DNA from: Sinobaca qinghaiensis
Lineage (GTDB): Bacteria; Bacillota; Bacilli; Bacillales; Marinococcaceae
Direction of reading: 5' to 3'
NCBI RefSeq assembly: GCF_003610495.1
Contig: NZ_RAPK01000011.1
Span: 286,022 to 350,021, forward strand
Length of the DNA: 64,000 bases
Part shown: piece by piece, positions 14,752 through 24,385 of the stretch
Layout: every line of letters begins with the position of its first letter
Position numbering within the stretch: the stretch's first letter is position 1
Position numbers and translations under genes: made by a program
The notes under the pieces: model-generated
Told to the model about the DNA's origin: nothing
The model's database searches: none
The model's input: only the letters and a program-made list of their open reading frames with translations

Positions 14752-16221
14752 TTACGTGCCGCAGTACGTACGGTACGGCTGTGAATCTTCTTTTCCCGGC
14801 TCTTTATACGCTTCCTGTGCCTCGGAATATACATATGGATCGGAAAGAACATGCAGCAGTTTTCCCATTACTGAATAGTCTCCTTGTTTTTCAGCTGCCG
14901 TTAATGCTTCTTCTACTCTATGGTTACGGGGAATAACCGCAGGGTTATTTGTTTTCATACGCTGTTGAACACTTTCTTTAGAGTCTTCCTGGCGGTCGAG
15001 TCTTTCCTGCCAGCGCTGATGCCATTCTTTAAAAGTAGGAGCTGTAAATAATTCCATTCCTTCGAACTGCTCAAGCGTAAGAGCACGAAACGTATTTGTA
15101 AAATCGGCATGATGAACCTGCATAAGCTCCAGCAGCTCCTGAGCAAGCTTCTCGTCTTCTGTCTCTTCATTGCTTAAGCCCAGCTTTGCTCTCATACCAT
15201 TCATCCATTCCTGCTGAAATAAAACAATATAGCGGGAAATTTCTTCCTGCGCGGTTTCCACTGCTTTCTTTTGATCGTCGTCAAGCAGCGGAAGCAGCGC
15301 TTCTGCAAAACGGGCCAGATTCCATCCTCCGGCCGCGGGCTGGTTCTGGTAGCTGTACCGCCCCTGCATATCAATAGAACTGAATACGGTTTTCGGATCA
15401 TACGAATCCATAAATGCGCAGGGCCCGTAATCGATTGTTTCCCCGCTGATGCTCATGTTATCCGTGTTCATGACGCCGTGAATAAAGCCAGCAAGCTGCC
15501 ACTTGGCAATTAATGCTGCCTGCCGTTTGATAACTTTCTGCAGAAAGGAAAGGTACTTATCCCCGGTATCGTTTAACTCCGGATAATGGCGCTCAATAGT
15601 ATAATCTGCCAGCGCCTGAAGTTCTTCTTTTGTTCCCCAGCGTGCGGCATACTCGAATGTACCGACCCGTATATGACTAGAAGCAGTACGCGTCATCACA
15701 GAACCCGTTAATACCCCTTCACGCAGGACTCTTTCTCCTGTCGTAGTAACGGCGAGGCTTCTTGTCGTTTCGATTCCCAATCCGTGCATCGCTTCACTGA
15801 TAATAAACTCACGAAGCATCGGTCCAAGCGCAGCGCGTCCATCGCCGCCCCTTGAATATTTCGTCTTTCCTGAGCCTTTCAGCTGAATGTCCACTCTTTT
15901 TCCATCCGGCGTTATTTGTTCGCCGTACAATAAGGCACGCCCGTCTCCAAGCATGGTAAAGTTTCCAAACTGATGTCCGGCATAGGCCTGCGCCAGTGGA
16001 GATCCCCCTTCCGGCACTTTGTTTCCAGCCAGAACAGCAACTCCTTCCTCTTCTTTTAAAGCATTTATATCCAGGCCGAGTGAAACAGCCAGCTTTTCAT
16101 TTAAAATAACCAGCCTCGGAGAAGGCACTTCATTTACTTTAAAAGTAGTATGAAATAAAGACGGAAGCTCTGCATAACTATGTTCCAGCTTCCATCCTGT
16201 TTTATTTTTATATTCCTGCAT
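14752..16221 (-). CDS. selO: Protein adenylyltransferase SelO (UPF0061/YdiU)
   Basis: 489 aa from ATG 16221, which has AAAGGATG nine bases upstream; an in-frame GTG at 16248 is too far up. The pseudokinase-fold signature is visible: [41 protein letters not shown] and [21 protein letters not shown] carry the nucleotide- and metal-binding residues. SelO transfers AMP to protein Ser/Thr/Tyr residues and helps the oxidative stress response. The C-terminus ends YRTYCGT, keeping the conserved Cys that is selenocysteine in vertebrate SelO. Single-gene transcript. Confidence 0.92.
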   Translation of the reverse strand: MQEYKNKTGWKLEHSYAELPSLFHTTFKVNEVPSPRLVILNEKLAVSLGLDINALKEEEGVAVLAGNKVPEGGSPLAQAYAGHQFGNFTMLGDGRALLYGEQITPDGKRVDIQLKGSGKTKYSRGGDGRAALGPMLREFIISEAMHGLGIETTRSLAVTTTGERVLREGVLTGSVMTRTASSHIRVGTFEYAARWGTKEELQALADYTIERHYPELNDTGDKYLSFLQKVIKRQAALIAKWQLAGFIHGVMNTDNMSISGETIDYGPCAFMDSYDPKTVFSSIDMQGRYSYQNQPAAGGWNLARFAEALLPLLDDDQKKAVETAQEEISRYIVLFQQEWMNGMRAKLGLSNEETEDEKLAQELLELMQVHHADFTNTFRALTLEQFEGMELFTAPTFKEWHQRWQERLDRQEDSKESVQQRMKTNNPAVIPRNHRVEEALTAAEKQGDYSVMGKLLHVLSDPYVYSEAQEAYKEPGKEDSQPYRTYCGT

Positions 16222-16332
16222 AGGATTCATCCTTTCTATTTGTATCACTGCATGATGGCGGATTAGTTATATTTATTTCTATTATACGCCTCTGCCTTCC
16301 CACTTTAAATCAATACGGTGCATAAAGAGATC

Positions 16333-16364
16333 ATAAAAAGAGGTTCCGCTTTTCAGCGGAACCC
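16333..16364 (-). terminator. Terminator of the VOC gene
   Basis: GGTTCCGCT (16342-16350) pairs with AGCGGAACC (16355-16363) around a four-base loop, followed by TCTTTTTATG on the minus strand. Confidence 0.85.
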
Positions 16365-16400
16365 CTGTAGACTGTTTAGTTTATACTATTTGAATGCTTT

Positions 16401-16781
16401 TTACTCTGTGAGTTCGAGAAGGTTTTTTTCAGGATCTTCGACAACACTTTCGTAATAACCGTCCCCCGTCGTCCGTGGACCGCTTACGACAGCATACCCG
16501 TCTTTACCGAGTTTTGCGGTAATAGCGTCAACGGCCTGTTTTGATCCAAGTGAAAAGGCAACATGAGCCCATCCAATGCTGTTTTCTTTTGGACGTTCAC
16601 CGATACCGGTTTTTCTCATCAGCTCCAGGCGTGCTCCTTCATCAAACTTCAAAAAATAGGATTCAAATTGTTTTTGATGATTCTCATACTTATCGTTAGC
16701 CGCTCCTCCAAAGTATGTTTCATAAAAATCCCTCATTATTTCCAGATCTTTTACCCATACAGCTGCATGTTCTATTTTCAT
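16401..16781 (-). CDS. VOC family (glyoxalase-like) protein
   Basis: 126 aa from ATG 16781; AAAGGAG lies seven bases upstream, and the GTG at 16787 is too close. It has two beta-alpha-beta-beta-beta modules. Candidate metal ligands are His6 (KIEHAAVWV), Glu near LELMRKTG, His in WAHVAFSL and Glu in [10 protein letters not shown]. This is the pattern of metal-dependent glyoxalase/dioxygenase relatives. Substrate cannot be told. The gene is monocistronic. Confidence 0.8.
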   Translation of the reverse strand: MKIEHAAVWVKDLEIMRDFYETYFGGAANDKYENHQKQFESYFLKFDEGARLELMRKTGIGERPKENSIGWAHVAFSLGSKQAVDAITAKLGKDGYAVVSGPRTTGDGYYESVVEDPEKNLLELTE

Positions 16782-16867
16782 GGTCACGCTCCTTTTACAT
16801 GTTAACTATGTATATCGTAAGTATAGCACGCTTTATCGCCTTAGGTTTTGTTTTAGTACCCGTGCAT

Positions 16868-16899
16868 AAAAAAAGAAAGCCGGGCCAGGCTTTCTTTTT
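16868..16899. terminator. Bidirectional terminator after the isocitrate dehydrogenase gene
   Basis: GAAAGCC and GGCTTTC pair around GGGCCA, with A- and T-runs on either side (16868-16899). It lies just past the dehydrogenase stop. Confidence 0.85.
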
Positions 16900-16912
16900 T
16901 ACATGAATACAT

Positions 16913-18361
16913 TTATTTTTTTGCTTCAGAGTAACCCGGCTCCCCGTCAAAACTGTATAAATTTTCTACCTGGATCCATTCCAGGCCGGCTTCTTTAATT
17001 TTTTCCAGCAGCTCCTGTATGCCTTCATGTGAAGCTGTTTGATCTGCTCCCGGCATAAAGCGGCACCTCCAATGATCTGTAGTAAATATTTCCGCTGCTC
17101 CTTTAGGATAAACATTTGCTCCCCGGTTTGTAATAACGGTCAGCCTTAATTCACCGGTCAACTTTTCCAGAATTTCTGCGATTTGATCTACAGAACGCCT
17201 GTTTTCAAACAAAAATACATCTGTTCCTTCCAGACGCCTTTCCACAGAAGAAGCTCTTTCTTCCGCATTTAACGCAACAGTCGACGTGTTTGCTTTCTTG
17301 CGGCTGCCGGTTTCATACACCATTGGTTCGAATGTATCCGGCTTTTGGCCAAGACGCTCCACCACAGCTTCCGCGAATTCGAGTGTACTTACAGAGGCGG
17401 AGCCTTTTGCAATATCCCCGGTATAAACACCGTCTTCCAATGTCTTAAACCAGGCGTTATGGATAAGAGAAGCGGTTTCCGGCTGATTAATATGGACAAG
17501 CATTTGAATCGCACCGTGCAGAAGACCTGAGGGATTTGCAATTCCCTGTCCTGCAATATCGGGTGCGCTGCCGTGAATTGCTTCAAACATTGCATTTTCA
17601 TCGCCAATATTTGCAGAGCCGCCTAATCCAACGCTTCCTGAAATTTGAGAGGCAATATCAGACCCGATATCCCCGTATAAATTAGGCATAACCACTACAT
17701 CAAACTGCTCCGGTGAATCGGCAATTTTTGCAAGCCCGATATCAACAATCCAATGATCGGTTTCCATATCTTTGTATTCTTCGGCTATTTCATTAAACAC
17801 TTGGTGAAACAAGCCATCGGTCCGCTTCATTATATTATCTTTCGTTACACAGGTCACTTTGCTTCGGTTGTGCTCTTTGGCATACTCGAATGCATGGCGG
17901 ATCAGCCTCTCGGATCCGGGCCGGGTAATTATTTTCAAGCTTTGAACTACTTCCGGCGTCTGCTGGTACTCAATGCCCGTATATAAATCCTCTTCATTTT
18001 CCCGAATAATGACCAGATCCATATCGGGATGATTTGTTTTAACGTGCGGCGCATATGATAAGGTCGGCCGGATGTTGGCATATAAACCTAATGAAGAACG
18101 AATCGTTACATTCAAGCTTTTGTACCCTCCGCCCTGCGGTGTCGTAATGGGTGCTTTTAAAAATACTTTCGTGCGAAGCAGGGATTCCCAGGCACTGTCG
18201 GGTACTCCGGTAGACCAGCCTTCCAAATAGGCATCTTTTCCAATTTCAATAAACTCCGGTTCCACAGCAGCTTCTGCCTTTTCAAGAATGTGAAGCACAG
18301 CATCCATGATCTCCGGACCGATTCCATCACCCCGGGCTACAGTAATTGGTGTTTTTTTCAT
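16913..18361 (-). CDS. Isocitrate dehydrogenase, long Thermus/alphaproteobacterial type, NAD-like cofactor motif
   Basis: 482 aa. The beta-decarboxylating dehydrogenase core covers residues 1-335: GDGIGPEIM, the substrate loop SLNVTIRSSLGLYANIRP, IIRENEEDLYTGIEY, and metal-binding DVVVMPNLYGDIGSD. A C-terminal domain (about 375-475) has VFLFENRRSVDQIA, TNRGANVYPKG and DHWRCRF, as in Thermus and rickettsial isocitrate dehydrogenases. The cofactor loop is HGSAPDIAGQGIANPSG. The Asp-Ile pair there is usual in NAD-using members, whereas NADP-using isocitrate dehydrogenases carry Lys-Tyr. It is not beside citZ or mdh, so it may be an extra enzyme next to the usual Bacillus Icd. Confidence 0.85.
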   Translation of the reverse strand: MKKTPITVARGDGIGPEIMDAVLHILEKAEAAVEPEFIEIGKDAYLEGWSTGVPDSAWESLLRTKVFLKAPITTPQGGGYKSLNVTIRSSLGLYANIRPTLSYAPHVKTNHPDMDLVIIRENEEDLYTGIEYQQTPEVVQSLKIITRPGSERLIRHAFEYAKEHNRSKVTCVTKDNIMKRTDGLFHQVFNEIAEEYKDMETDHWIVDIGLAKIADSPEQFDVVVMPNLYGDIGSDIASQISGSVGLGGSANIGDENAMFEAIHGSAPDIAGQGIANPSGLLHGAIQMLVHINQPETASLIHNAWFKTLEDGVYTGDIAKGSASVSTLEFAEAVVERLGQKPDTFEPMVYETGSRKKANTSTVALNAEERASSVERRLEGTDVFLFENRRSVDQIAEILEKLTGELRLTVITNRGANVYPKGAAEIFTTDHWRCRFMPGADQTASHEGIQELLEKIKEAGLEWIQVENLYSFDGEPGYSEAKK

Positions 18362-18478
18362 AAAAGCCTCCCATGTGCAAATTTTCCAACTATTCTATAC
18401 ATTTATCTTATAATCCTATTCACTACATACAGGCAATCCAAACACAAGTTTATTAATGTTAAACGAAGCGGAAAACGG

Positions 18479-18519
18479 TAAAAAAGAATCCCCGGCATTT
18501 ACATGCAGGGAATTCTTTT
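18479..18519 (-). terminator. Terminator of the OFA transporter gene
   Basis: GAATCCCCGGCAT pairs imperfectly with ATGCAGGGAATTC (18486-18515), followed on the minus strand by TTTTTTACC. Confidence 0.8.
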
Positions 18520-18531
18520 CTGCTGAAGCTT

Positions 18532-19794
18532 CTATGCAATTTCCTCCTGCTGCTTTTTTGCACGGCTGGCTACTTTTTTAATATCCAGCTGTATGAGAAC
18601 TGCCATTACAAGAGCTAAAACCATCAGCCCGGCAAAAAGATAAAATACTGGAATATAGCTTCCGGACTGTTCTCTAATCTGATTGACAATCTGCGGCCCG
18701 AGGATACCTCCCATAGACCAGGTTGTCAGAAGGTAGCCATGAATCTGACCAAGCTGTTTTGTTCCAAATAAATCGCCGATAAAGGCAGGAAGATTGGAAA
18801 ATCCTCCGCCATAACAGCTGACTACTAAGAAAATGAATGCTTGGAACAAAAGAATATTTGTTATGTTTGGAAACAGGATAAACGCGGTTACCTGAAGAAC
18901 AAAGAAGATCAAAAATACGTTCGGCCTGCCCAGGTAATCGGATGCAGCGGCCCATACGAGCCTGCCTCCGCCGTTAAATATGCCCATAATTCCGACCATC
19001 GTTGCCGCTGCGGCTGCAGACAGCCCAACCACTTCCTGGGACATTGGAGAAGCAACGGAAATAATCATAATACCCGCGGTTGTATTAATCAGCATCATTG
19101 TCCAGAGCATCCAAAAGCGCCTCGTTTTAACGGCTTCTCTGGCACTGAGCTGCTCCAGGTCGCGCTTGACTACCTTTTTACCGGTAGCAATATCTTTTTT
19201 CATCTGTGCAGGCATCCAGTCCTTCGGCGGCGGCGCAATATAGGAAGCACCTGCCATCATTAGAACAAAGTAGCTGATACCCAGAATATAAAATGTCATC
19301 TGCACGCCTACCGAATTCATAAGGCTTGCTGCTACAGGAGCTGTAATAAGCGCTCCGGCACCAAAACCCATAACAGCCATCCCGGTAGCCATTCCTCTGC
19401 GGTCGGGAAACCATTTGATCAAAGTAGATACAGGAGCAATGTAGCCTATACCCATTCCAAGACCGCTCATCAGGCCGTATGTGAGAATAAACATAACCGG
19501 CTGGTCAACAGCAACGGAAAGACCGGCGCCCGCCTGGCCGGCTCCAAATAATACAGCAGCGAGCATCGCGGACCGCCTCGGGCCGTTTTTTTCTACAAAA
19601 GGCCCGAAAAAAGCAGCCGCAATACCGGCCAATGCCATCATTAATGTAAAGGCTAGTGTTATTTCAGTTGTCGACCATCCCATCGTATCTCTAATAGGGT
19701 TCGTATAAACGCTGTATGCGTAGGCAGCGCCTATGGAAAGATGAATTGCAATTGCTGATAAAGCGATAAGCCATCTGTTTTTATTAGTCTGCAT
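18532..19794 (-). CDS. OFA family MFS transporter (oxalate/formate antiporter-like)
   Basis: 420 aa, 12 membrane helices. The N-terminal WSTTEITLAFTLMMALAGIAAAF and GLGMGIGYIAPVSTLIKWFPDRRGMATG segments and the central FWMLWTMMLINTTAGIMIISV segment are typical of the OFA subfamily. Members exchange small carboxylates; substrate is not decided here and could be oxalate, formate, lactate or another organic acid. The ATG is at 19794. It lies downstream of the BCCT gene on the same strand but is divided from it by 228 bases and a terminator. It follows no enzyme gene that would hint at the substrate. Confidence 0.85.
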   Translation of the reverse strand: MQTNKNRWLIALSAIAIHLSIGAAYAYSVYTNPIRDTMGWSTTEITLAFTLMMALAGIAAAFFGPFVEKNGPRRSAMLAAVLFGAGQAGAGLSVAVDQPVMFILTYGLMSGLGMGIGYIAPVSTLIKWFPDRRGMATGMAVMGFGAGALITAPVAASLMNSVGVQMTFYILGISYFVLMMAGASYIAPPPKDWMPAQMKKDIATGKKVVKRDLEQLSAREAVKTRRFWMLWTMMLINTTAGIMIISVASPMSQEVVGLSAAAAATMVGIMGIFNGGGRLVWAAASDYLGRPNVFLIFFVLQVTAFILFPNITNILLFQAFIFLVVSCYGGGFSNLPAFIGDLFGTKQLGQIHGYLLTTWSMGGILGPQIVNQIREQSGSYIPVFYLFAGLMVLALVMAVLIQLDIKKVASRAKKQQEEIA

Positions 19795-19978
19795 TCTTCT
19801 GACTTCCCTTCGTGTTGTATAATAGATGCAAAAAATAACATATGTTTATAGTACAATTAACCGCTTACATAAATCAAACAAATAGGAAAAATAAAATAAT
19901 TTTGAATATTCTATATATTTAACACTGCTTTATTGTAGAACATTCTTCGCATCCTTAATTTCTATCTTTTAAATAGAC

Positions 19979-20010
19979 AAAACATCCCTCCCGGCCGGGA
20001 GGGATGTTTT
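19979..20010. terminator. Perfectly symmetric terminator after the second BCCT gene
   Basis: A 32-bp perfect palindrome: AAAACATCCCTCCCGG (19979-19994) is followed by its exact inverse, ending TTTT. It forms a very strong stem with both A- and T-flanks, 12 bases past the BCCT stop. Confidence 0.88.
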
Positions 20011-20022
20011 ACTATTTCAAAG

Positions 20023-21588
20023 CTACCAGTTTTTCATTTCCTGGCGGAGCTTTTCCTGTTTTTCTTCTTCTTCCCGAAGCCTGGTTTCTTTGTAATCCAG
20101 CCTGATCGATTTCAGGAGGGCAATACTTGCGACCAGAAGCACAATCGAGAATGGCAGTGCCCCGATAAGAGAAGCAGTCTGCAGACCTTCCAGACCGGCA
20201 CTTATAATTAGTATAGTTGCCACCGCTGCAATCAGCGTACCCCATACTACTTTTAAGACGATAGAAGGGTTGGTATCTCCTTTAGATGTCATCATTCCAA
20301 GAACAAATGTGGCTGAGTCAGCAGATGTTACAAGGAAGGTAAATAATAAGCCGATGGAAAGAACAGATAAAACCGTGCCGAGAGGCAGGTTTTCCAGCAT
20401 GGCGAATAATGCGTTCGTTACGTCATTTTCCACCGCTGTAGTAATGTCCGTCCCCTGGAATAAATCCATATTTATGGCTGTTCCGCCAAAAATTCCGATC
20501 CAGAGAATACCAATTGCCGGAGGTGCTACCATTACGCCAAATACGAATTCGCGTACCGTGCGTCCTTTGGATACACGGGCGACAAACATACCAACAAATG
20601 GTGACCAGGCAATTACCCAGGCCCAGTAGTAAACCGGCCAGTCCTGTACCCAGGTTCCTTCATTGTAATGATCAAGACGAAGACTTGCCTGGAAGAAATT
20701 CTGGATATAGTCTCCGACTCCTGTAGTAATTGTATTTAATATGAAGCCAGTCGGCCCAATTAACAATACCGATACCATTAAAATTAAAGCTAAACCGAGG
20801 TTGACGTTACTCAGGTATTTAATACCCCGGTCGAGCCCGGAAACCGTCGATACCATAAAAAATACAAACATGGCTACGACAATTAGTATCTGCGTCGTCG
20901 TTCCGGCTGGAATATCGAATACGTTGTTTAGTCCGCCGCTGATCTGGAGAACGCTCAGACCGAGTGTGGTAGCCACACCAAGGACCGTTGCGATAACAGC
21001 AATAATATCGACCGTATTACGAAGCGGTTTTTTCCCGGTTTCGCCAATTACGGAGTTCATCGTGTCGCTGATAAGGCTTCTTTCTTTTTGACGGTAGAGA
21101 AAATAGGAAATAGATAAACCGACAAAGGTAAAAGCAGCCCACTGGTGAATACCGTTATTAAAAAAGGTGTTCCACATAGCTTCTCTGGCTGCGTCAGCCG
21201 AACGTGGTTCTGCATCGGTGCCGGGAGGAACCGTGCCGAAGTGAGTCATCGGCTCTGCCACACCCCAGAATACAATACTTACACCGAATCCACAGCTGAA
21301 CAGCATAGCAATCCATGTAAACAGCGAATACTTGGGCCTGACGTCGTCCCCGCCCAATCGAATTTTACCGTATTTACTAAATGCTAAATAAAAATTAAAT
21401 ATAATCAAAAATAATACAAAGACAAGATAAAACCATCCGAACGTGTTGGAAATGAAATTATATGTAACCGTAGCCTGTGATGCAAGCTGATCTGGTGCCA
21501 GGAATCCCCAGATGGCAAACGCCAGTACAATAATAAATGAGATCCAAAACACACTGTTAAAGCGCCACTTTTGTTCTTTCTTATCCAT
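20023..21588 (-). CDS. BCCT family transporter with variant substrate box
   Basis: 521 aa, 12 membrane segments, AAAGGGGG ribosome site before ATG 21588. It differs from the other two BCCT proteins here at positions that set substrate and ion use in BetP. TM3 reads CGFGVSIVFWGVAEP (the third Gly of GxGxG is Ser). TM8 reads YYWAWVIAWSPFVGMFVARV, so the second tryptophan of the WWxxW box is Val. The C-terminal tail is long and charged (LREEEEKQEKLRQEMKNW), possibly a coiled, salt-sensing tail. Quaternary amine uptake is likely, but choline or another substrate is as plausible as betaine. Single-gene transcript. Confidence 0.88.
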   Translation of the reverse strand: MDKKEQKWRFNSVFWISFIIVLAFAIWGFLAPDQLASQATVTYNFISNTFGWFYLVFVLFLIIFNFYLAFSKYGKIRLGGDDVRPKYSLFTWIAMLFSCGFGVSIVFWGVAEPMTHFGTVPPGTDAEPRSADAAREAMWNTFFNNGIHQWAAFTFVGLSISYFLYRQKERSLISDTMNSVIGETGKKPLRNTVDIIAVIATVLGVATTLGLSVLQISGGLNNVFDIPAGTTTQILIVVAMFVFFMVSTVSGLDRGIKYLSNVNLGLALILMVSVLLIGPTGFILNTITTGVGDYIQNFFQASLRLDHYNEGTWVQDWPVYYWAWVIAWSPFVGMFVARVSKGRTVREFVFGVMVAPPAIGILWIGIFGGTAINMDLFQGTDITTAVENDVTNALFAMLENLPLGTVLSVLSIGLLFTFLVTSADSATFVLGMMTSKGDTNPSIVLKVVWGTLIAAVATILIISAGLEGLQTASLIGALPFSIVLLVASIALLKSIRLDYKETRLREEEEKQEKLRQEMKNW

Positions 21589-21964
21589 TTCTTTTCCCCC
21601 TTTACTATAGTTAGAACCAGAAAATGCCTATAAACGAAGGAAAGTATTCTACTGGGATAAGTACCATTTATAGCCACAATGCTGATTAATAAACCTTCCC
21701 CTCTTTTCCCTGCTTTAAAACTTTATTAAATCAGGTTATCCCGCGTACGTAAAGAATAAACGACCGCTGCCATGCTTCTGCTCGGCCGGCTGACGATGAT
21801 AGAAAAGAAAAGCAGAGACATGCAGTTGACGGCCGCAATAAGTGCCGGCAGTGACATGGAGCTCTGCATGCCATTTATTATACATCGATAATAACTAACA
21901 GCACGTTTATTTTAACATATACTTGCTTTTAAGCATCTGATTCCTGGAATTTTTTTAGTGCATA
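21589..21964. other. 376-base intergenic region between BCCT and FusB-like genes
   Basis: It holds the BCCT ribosome site and leader at 21589-21720 and a TATAAT-like -10 on the minus strand near 21873-21881. It also holds one weak 43-codon reading frame (listed separately). No terminator for the FusB-like gene is obvious; read-through into the BCCT gene is possible. Confidence 0.5.
21726..21857 (-). CDS. Doubtful 43-aa hydrophobic reading frame
   Basis: Minus-strand frame ATG 21857 (or 21869) to TAA 21728-21726. It would encode MSLPALIAAVNCMSLLFFS, continue as a hydrophobic helix to about residue 22, then a basic tail with RPSRSMAAVVYSLRTRDNL. No convincing ribosome site is seen and a TATAAT box lies just before it. 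It could be a small membrane peptide in the BCCT leader, but chance is a fair alternative. Confidence 0.22.
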   Translation of the reverse strand: MSLPALIAAVNCMSLLFFSIIVSRPSRSMAAVVYSLRTRDNLI

Positions 21965-22627
21965 TCAAAATTTATTTAATGTTTCTATAAAATCGTTAAT
22001 ATGCTGCAGCGAGCTGATCGTATCATTACACGTTTCACTGGATTGGCAGATATAATTTCCCCTGCTCGTATACGTTTCCCTTCCGCTTTTAACAACTGCC
22101 ATAAACAGGCCGATATTGGTGTGCCCATGACACACTGCGCATATTCCTTTACGAGCCATTGGTTTAAATGAACCACTCCAGCCGGTCATTCCCCGCCGGT
22201 GCGGAAATATAATATATTTTCGTTCTGAACGGATGTCATTCCAGCTCATGTAGGTCATTCGCTTTGCATCTGCTTTTTTCAGTTCAGGTATGTTTATTTT
22301 CTTTGCTTTAGGAAACAGGGCACGAATGTCGCTGTCTGACAGCTCGGGAAATGGTATAACATATTCCCTGCCTTCAAATAAATAGCGTTCTGCATGAAGA
22401 GATTCACTTATCGCCGCTGCATTTAAAACAAACTGTTTCTGCTCGTCCGTTAGAGGCGGAAGCAGTTCCAGTACTTTCTCAACGGCACTAATACGTGTGG
22501 CATCCAGCACCCCCTGGTCCTGTGTGGCTGCATGCGCCTGTAAGATAATTTTGACCTGCCGCTTTAGAAAGTTGTATTGATCATTGCGCAGAAAAGGCTC
22601 GATCTTTACTTTATTTGATTCAGTCAC
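21965..22627 (-). CDS. FusB/FusC-type EF-G-binding protein
   Basis: 220 aa. A helical N-terminal domain (about 1-90) is followed by a C-terminal treble-clef zinc domain: MTGWSGSFKPMARKGICAVC, then CHGHTNIGLF and NYICQSSETCND supply the zinc Cys/His set. This family binds elongation factor G and, in staphylococci, frees EF-G stalled by fusidic acid. Chromosomal Bacillaceae members are widespread, so a housekeeping ribosome-rescue role is as likely as drug resistance. ATG at 22627 follows an AAAGGAGG site. It lies between two BCCT genes on the same strand with no functional link seen. Confidence 0.85.
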   Translation of the reverse strand: MTESNKVKIEPFLRNDQYNFLKRQVKIILQAHAATQDQGVLDATRISAVEKVLELLPPLTDEQKQFVLNAAAISESLHAERYLFEGREYVIPFPELSDSDIRALFPKAKKINIPELKKADAKRMTYMSWNDIRSERKYIIFPHRRGMTGWSGSFKPMARKGICAVCHGHTNIGLFMAVVKSGRETYTSRGNYICQSSETCNDTISSLQHINDFIETLNKF

Positions 22628-22836
22628 TCAATCCCTCCTTTACGTCATAGTCCGGCCGGCTGAATAGGAGAGAAACAACTGAAAAGACCCTCCCTGATTT
22701 TGCTGTTTCCTTATTGTACGATATTTTATTCATTACTTGAAGAACGTTTTAAAAGTAGATGCAGCATGTATACTAATTTGAAGTCCGCGCCGCCCCGCTG
22801 CACTGCTTATCTGGAAACGCCGCCAACGTATTACAC

Positions 22837-22868
22837 AATAAAAAGCACTCCCTTTTCCCGGGAAGTGC
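22837..22868 (-). terminator. Terminator of the third BCCT gene
   Basis: GCACTCCC (22845-22852) pairs with GGGAAGTGC (22860-22868) with one bulge, then TTTTTATTG on the minus strand, 23 bases past the stop. Confidence 0.8.
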
Positions 22869-22891
22869 CCTTTATGGTTTTACCTGCTGCT

Positions 22892-24385
22892 TTATCTTCT
22901 TTTTGGAAGAGATGGATCTTTTCGTACCGTTTTATAAAAAGAAACCCCCATTAATAATATGACGACCGAGAAAGGCAGCGCAGCAATAATGAGTATATTC
23001 TGCAGCCCCTGCGTCCCTCCGAAGTAAACTACTACAGCTGCTACTGCAGACATAGTAAGCCCCCACATTACTTTTACCGTGTTGGGAGGATTAATAGAGC
23101 CTCCTACCGTCAGCATCCCCAGTACAAAGGTAGCTGAATCCGCAGAGGTGATAAAGAAAACAGCAATAACTACAATAGTAATTATCGACATTAAAAAGCC
23201 GAGCGGGTATTCCTGTAAAACGGCAAATGTGGCCGTTTCAAGCGAATAATCCGATATCGTAGCGATTCCCAGCTGTTCTAAATTAATAGCTGAAACTCCA
23301 AAAACAGCGAAGAAAATAAAGCAGACAATCGCTGGAACGAACAGGACACCGAGCATAAATTCTTTGATTGTACGCCCTCTTGAAATACGGGCAATAAAAA
23401 TGCCTACAAAAGGTGACCAGGAAATCCACCATGCCCAGTAGAAAATCGTCCAGGCATTAATCCACGAACGGTTATCTTCGTTTAATGGCTCTAAATGAAA
23501 GCTCATATCAAAGAAGTTGGAAATATATCCACCCATCGTGTTCGTAAACATATTAAAAATGTATAAAGTCGGCCCTACAATAAGAAGCATCAGCAGGAGT
23601 ATAAAAGCTAAAATCATATTAAAATTACTTAAATACTTAATACCTTTACTGATTCCTGTCCAGGCAGATAAAATAAATAATGCCGTTGCTACCGTTAGAA
23701 TTACCATCTGCATAGCAAAGGTGTTCGGTGTTCCAAACAAAAAGGAGATACCTTCATTCATCTGTGCAGAACCGAACCCAAGCGTGGAGGCGACACCTAC
23801 AACCGTTGCAAATACAGCGAGTGTATCAATAAGCGTGCCGGGCAGGCCGCGCATTGCCTTTTCGCCAAACAACGGCTCCAGCGTAGCACTTACCAGTCCT
23901 GGATATCCTTTGTGAAACTTAAAGTAGGCAAGCACTAGCGCCACAACGCCGTAAACCGCCCAGGCATGAATACCCCAATGAAAAAAAGAGTACTGCAGCG
24001 CTTCTTCTATTGCCTGATTGGATCCAATCTCAGCGCCCGGTGTATTGATAAAAGCGTGGGAGATCGGCTCGGAAGTTGTCCAGAATACAAGTCCCATTCC
24101 CATACCGGCGGAAAACAGCATAGCAAACCAGCTGAGTAAACCAAATTCCGGTTTTTCATTATCCTTTCCTAACCGGATACGTCCGATTCTGGAAAATATT
24201 AGATATACACAGAATACGAGCATTAACACGACAATAATAAGATAATACCAGCCGAATGCAGTAGAGAATGTAGTGGTCATTGTAGTCGTGACAGTCTCCA
24301 GCTGTGTCGGCGCAATACTTCCCCAAACTACCATAATGAGGCAGATTGAGATCGCAAACCAAAATACTAACGTTGCATTCTTCAC
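22892..24385 (-). CDS. BCCT family transporter, glycine betaine type
   Basis: 497 aa, 12 membrane segments. TM3 has AGMGMGLVFWTTSEP and TM8 has FYWAWWISWSPFVGIFIARI, both the canonical betaine-binding form. It ends with a short basic tail (YKTVRKDPSLPKRR). It is likely sodium-coupled uptake of glycine betaine or a similar osmolyte. ATG at 24385. It is separated from the FusB-like gene by its own terminator and is the third BCCT gene in 20 kb, which suggests strong selection for osmolyte uptake. Confidence 0.9.
   Translation of the reverse strand: MKNATLVFWFAISICLIMVVWGSIAPTQLETVTTTMTTTFSTAFGWYYLIIVVLMLVFCVYLIFSRIGRIRLGKDNEKPEFGLLSWFAMLFSAGMGMGLVFWTTSEPISHAFINTPGAEIGSNQAIEEALQYSFFHWGIHAWAVYGVVALVLAYFKFHKGYPGLVSATLEPLFGEKAMRGLPGTLIDTLAVFATVVGVASTLGFGSAQMNEGISFLFGTPNTFAMQMVILTVATALFILSAWTGISKGIKYLSNFNMILAFILLLMLLIVGPTLYIFNMFTNTMGGYISNFFDMSFHLEPLNEDNRSWINAWTIFYWAWWISWSPFVGIFIARISRGRTIKEFMLGVLFVPAIVCFIFFAVFGVSAINLEQLGIATISDYSLETATFAVLQEYPLGFLMSIITIVVIAVFFITSADSATFVLGMLTVGGSINPPNTVKVMWGLTMSAVAAVVVYFGGTQGLQNILIIAALPFSVVILLMGVSFYKTVRKDPSLPKRR

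Noticed and set aside
18841..19263. 140-codon plus-strand reading frame opposite the OFA transporter
   Set aside because: Composition (Cys, His, Arg rich) is what antisense of membrane protein genes gives; no ribosome site.
21965..22627. FusB-like gene as acquired fusidic acid resistance
   Set aside because: No mobile element or base-composition change flanks it; chromosomal members are widespread, so acquired resistance is not supported.
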